From NCBI GenBank assembly GCA_958405585.1, contig CATYEP010000037.1:1-14818 (forward strand): a stretch of 14,818 bases of DNA, read 5' to 3'. The stretch comes from an uncultured Eubacteriales bacterium. GTDB lineage: Bacteria; Bacillota; Clostridia; Christensenellales; Borkfalkiaceae. Shown here one piece after another: positions 12,628 through 14,818 of the stretch. Position 1 is the stretch's first letter; the number at the start of each line of letters is the position of its first letter. The position numbers and the translations under genes were made by a program. A model generated the notes under the pieces. It did no database searches and was not told the DNA's origin. It saw only the letters and a program-made list of their open reading frames with translations.

Positions 12628-14112
12628 ATGAAGAAGGGTTTCGATAACGATCTGTATATCCGGTTGCAGAGCGAAAAGATCTTGGAGAGAATCAAAAAGT
12701 TTGACAACAAATTGTACCTGGAATTCGGAGGAAAGCTGTTCGACGACATGCATGCCTGCCGTGTATTGCCGGGGTTTGAGTCGGACGCAAAGTGCAGGAT
12801 CTTAATGAAACTCAAAGATGAGTCGGAAATAATTTTTGTCATCAGTGCGGCGGATCTGGAACGCAACAAGATCCGTGCGGATTTCGGGATCCCGTACGGC
12901 ACGGATGTTCTGCGCCTGATCGACAAAATGCGCGGGCTGGGACTGAACATGAACAGTGTGGTCGTAACGCAGTATCTCGGACAGCCTGCGGCGGATAAAT
13001 TTATCAATAAGCTGAAAAATCACGGATTAAAGACCTACATTCATCACAAAACGAAGGGGTATCCGACGGAAGTGGATGTGATCGTTTCGGATGAAGGGTA
13101 CGGAGCAAATCCTTATATTGAAACGACGAAACCGCTGGTCGTGGTTACGGCGCCGGGGCCGGGAAGCGGAAAACTTGCCACTTGCCTTTCGCAGTTGTAT
13201 CATGAATACAAGCGCGGCGTGCGTGCAGGGTATGCGAAGTTTGAAACATTCCCGATCTGGAGTCTGCCTTTACGGCATCCGGTCAATGTGGCGTATGAAG
13301 CGGCAACAGCGGATCTCGGGGATATCAATATGATCGACCCGTATCATCTGGAAGCATATGGGGTGACCACTGTCAACTATAACCGGGATATTGAATGTTT
13401 TCCTATTGTGAAGTCTATTCTGACAAAGATCACGGGGGATGAAAGTATCTATAAATCGCCTACAGATATGGGCGTGAATATGGCGGGATTCGGGATCGTA
13501 GATGACGAAGTGTGCCGCGAAGCAGCGCGTCAGGAGATCATCCGCCGTTATTACAAAGCAGAATGCGATTACAAGACGGGCAATGTCGGGGCAGACGCGG
13601 TAGAGCGCATCCGTCTTTTAATGAATGAAAACAAGATCGATGTTACGGAGCGGAAAGTGACGCATTATGCGCTGGAGCGCGCAGAGGCGTGCGGATGTGC
13701 GGTAGTTGCTTTGGAATTGCAGGACGGAAGGGTCGTAACGGGAAAATCCAGCAAGCTGATGACAGCTTGTTCGAGCGCGGTACTCAATGCGGTGAAAACG
13801 CTTTCGAATATTGCTGATGAAATGCTGCTTTTATCGCCGGTCGTCCTTGCGCCGATCATTCAGTTGAAAAAAGAAGTACTTCGGGAAGATAAGGTGAAAC
13901 TTGCATTGGGCGATGTCCTGACGGCGCTTTCTATCTGCGCGGCGACGAACCCTATTGCGGAAAAAGCGATGGATATGCTTGTGCAGCTGCGCGGTTGTGA
14001 CGCACATGCTTCCTGTATCTTACCGGAAAACGATATTTCTGTGGTTCGTAAGCTGGGGATAAACCTGACCTGCGAACCGGAGTTCGGAAGCAAAGATCTT
14101 TACGGATTCTGA
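12628..14112 (+). CDS. DUF1846 family protein
   Basis: A 494-residue protein recognised as a member of the DUF1846 family, widespread in Firmicutes and of uncertain function. It has the family's usual length of about 500 residues. Visible marks are the N-terminal GFDNDLYIRLQSEKILERI, a central phosphate-loop-like APGPGSGK at 175-182 followed by LATCLSQLYHEYKRG, the stretch FPIWSLPLRHPVNVAYEAATADL (about 207-230), and a C-terminal region with DAHASCILPENDISVVRKLGI. The loop suggests nucleotide or phosphate binding, but no reaction is established. The ATG has GAGG 7 bases upstream and its own promoter. No membrane segment or signal peptide is seen, so it is cytoplasmic. Confidence 0.93.
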   Translation: MKKGFDNDLYIRLQSEKILERIKKFDNKLYLEFGGKLFDDMHACRVLPGFESDAKCRILMKLKDESEIIFVISAADLERNKIRADFGIPYGTDVLRLIDKMRGLGLNMNSVVVTQYLGQPAADKFINKLKNHGLKTYIHHKTKGYPTEVDVIVSDEGYGANPYIETTKPLVVVTAPGPGSGKLATCLSQLYHEYKRGVRAGYAKFETFPIWSLPLRHPVNVAYEAATADLGDINMIDPYHLEAYGVTTVNYNRDIECFPIVKSILTKITGDESIYKSPTDMGVNMAGFGIVDDEVCREAARQEIIRRYYKAECDYKTGNVGADAVERIRLLMNENKIDVTERKVTHYALERAEACGCAVVALELQDGRVVTGKSSKLMTACSSAVLNAVKTLSNIADEMLLLSPVVLAPIIQLKKEVLREDKVKLALGDVLTALSICAATNPIAEKAMDMLVQLRGCDAHASCILPENDISVVRKLGINLTCEPEFGSKDLYGF

Positions 14113-14194
14113 GATATCGTTTAAAAAATGCAGATACGGGCAATACCGTTTGTATTGCACACCCGTGCGTTGGCGCGGAGTTTGGAGGAAAAGA

Positions 14195-14782
14195 ATGCAG
14201 ACTTTGGACGTTATCACCGTGATTGTAGCGATCGTGCTGGCATTGCTCGGTTTGCTGTTCGGTTTCGGCAAAACGCTCAGATTTTTTACGAAAGGACTTT
14301 TTGGGATTATTATATCTGTTTTTGTGTGTGCGACGTTCGGCGGCATGATCGCTGGGATCCCTGCCGTAGCAGAATGGATCGGCGCTCTGAACACAAAGCT
14401 CGGTCAGAGCTGGAGCTTCCTGGAAACAATACACCTTGCAACTATTATTTATTATGTGGTGCTGTTCTTTGCGGTGCAGATCGTGCGCATTATTATCGTA
14501 AAGTGTGTGGCGGGCGTGTTCGAAGTGGACGTTTTGCCCATGCGCATTGTCAATAAACTGCTCGGTATGGCCCTGGCAGTCGCTGCAGTATTGCTTTTGA
14601 CTTTGCTCGTGCTTGCCATTTTCCGCACTATGCAGGATACTTCTTTTGTGCAGAACATCCTTTCCAAGATCAACGGTACGTTTTTGGGAAGTTTGTATGA
14701 AAATAATCCTGTCAAATTTGTGGTGGATACGGGAACGGCGCAAGAGGCGGCTCGATTACTGTCTCATTCCTTGCTGATTTGA
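14195..14782 (+). CDS. CvpA-like multi-pass membrane protein
   Basis: A 195-residue integral membrane protein with four predicted membrane helices at about 4-25, 33-55, 82-103 and 119-143, followed by a roughly 50-residue soluble tail. The pattern (short Asp-containing N-terminus MQTLDVITVIVAIVL, Gly-rich LGLLFGFGKTLRFFTKG after helix 1, helices 1-2 close, longer 2-3 loop) matches CvpA-family proteins, which in enterobacteria are needed for colicin V export and envelope stress tolerance. The ATG at 14195 follows TTGGAGG by about 7 bases; an in-frame alternative at 14150 would add 15 residues without a ribosome site. It lies 82 bases after the DUF1846 gene on the same strand with no clear terminator between them, so co-transcription is possible. 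The family assignment is moderate. Confidence 0.72.
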   Translation: MQTLDVITVIVAIVLALLGLLFGFGKTLRFFTKGLFGIIISVFVCATFGGMIAGIPAVAEWIGALNTKLGQSWSFLETIHLATIIYYVVLFFAVQIVRIIIVKCVAGVFEVDVLPMRIVNKLLGMALAVAAVLLLTLLVLAIFRTMQDTSFVQNILSKINGTFLGSLYENNPVKFVVDTGTAQEAARLLSHSLLI

Positions 14783-14818
14783 TAAAATGATCGATGATTT
14801 AATAAAAGAGGCGTGTGT

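Noticed and set aside
14787..14818. ATG opening a frame that runs off the window end
   Set aside because: Only ten codons are visible and there is no ribosome site; AAAGAGG near the end may instead belong to a gene starting outside the window.
1..14818. tRNA, rRNA, CRISPR arrays, insertion sequences with intact transposase
   Set aside because: Looked for by eye and none seen; no cloverleaf, regular repeat-spacer pattern or transposase motif was found.

Overview
The window looks like the chromosome of an anaerobic, low- to mid-GC member of the Clostridia, probably an uncultured gut lineage. The evidence is strong AGGAGG-type ribosome sites, near-consensus sigma-A promoters, two [FeFe]-hydrogenase family proteins, a manganese (yybP-ykoY) riboswitch, a DUF1846 protein and several small XRE regulators. 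This assignment is inferred from gene content and is not a taxonomic call.

Layout. 1-1640 is accessory DNA: a BRO-N/DinD-like gene and, on the minus strand, an in-frame chimera of a serine-recombinase fragment and a sigma-70-like helix-turn-helix (HTH) tail. 1689-4674 is a metal-efflux unit: a perfect consensus promoter, a yybP-ykoY riboswitch, an intrinsic terminator and a plasma-membrane-type P2 ATPase that is probably a Mn2+/Ca2+ exporter. 4696-5226 holds two strong terminators and a small XRE gene whose upstream region carries two operators, one of them inside a perfect consensus promoter pointing the other way toward a roughly 100-nt transcript with no gene in it.

5601-10588 is the core of the window. 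A perfect promoter and a roughly 175-nt structured leader precede a short [2Fe-2S] thioredoxin-like ferredoxin, a group C (sensory, HydS-like) [FeFe] hydrogenase with a PAS domain, a PP2C/SpoIIE-type phosphatase and, after a 194-bp gap, a group B [FeFe] hydrogenase. The likely logic is redox or H2 sensing by the group C protein, output through the phosphatase, and a partner hydrogenase of unknown physiology. No maturases (HydE, HydF, HydG) are in the window.

10589-12387 is a regulatory island. A minus-strand XRE gene is divergent from two tandem paralogous small four-cysteine proteins, and three near-identical TACCC-N5/6-GGGTA operators lie in the shared promoter region. One of these operators sits exactly in the spacer of the rightward promoter. 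The first small protein appears to use a CTG start. A solitary XRE gene follows, and its promoter predicts a leaderless mRNA. 12567-14782 is more ordinary chromosome: a DUF1846 protein and a CvpA-like membrane protein.
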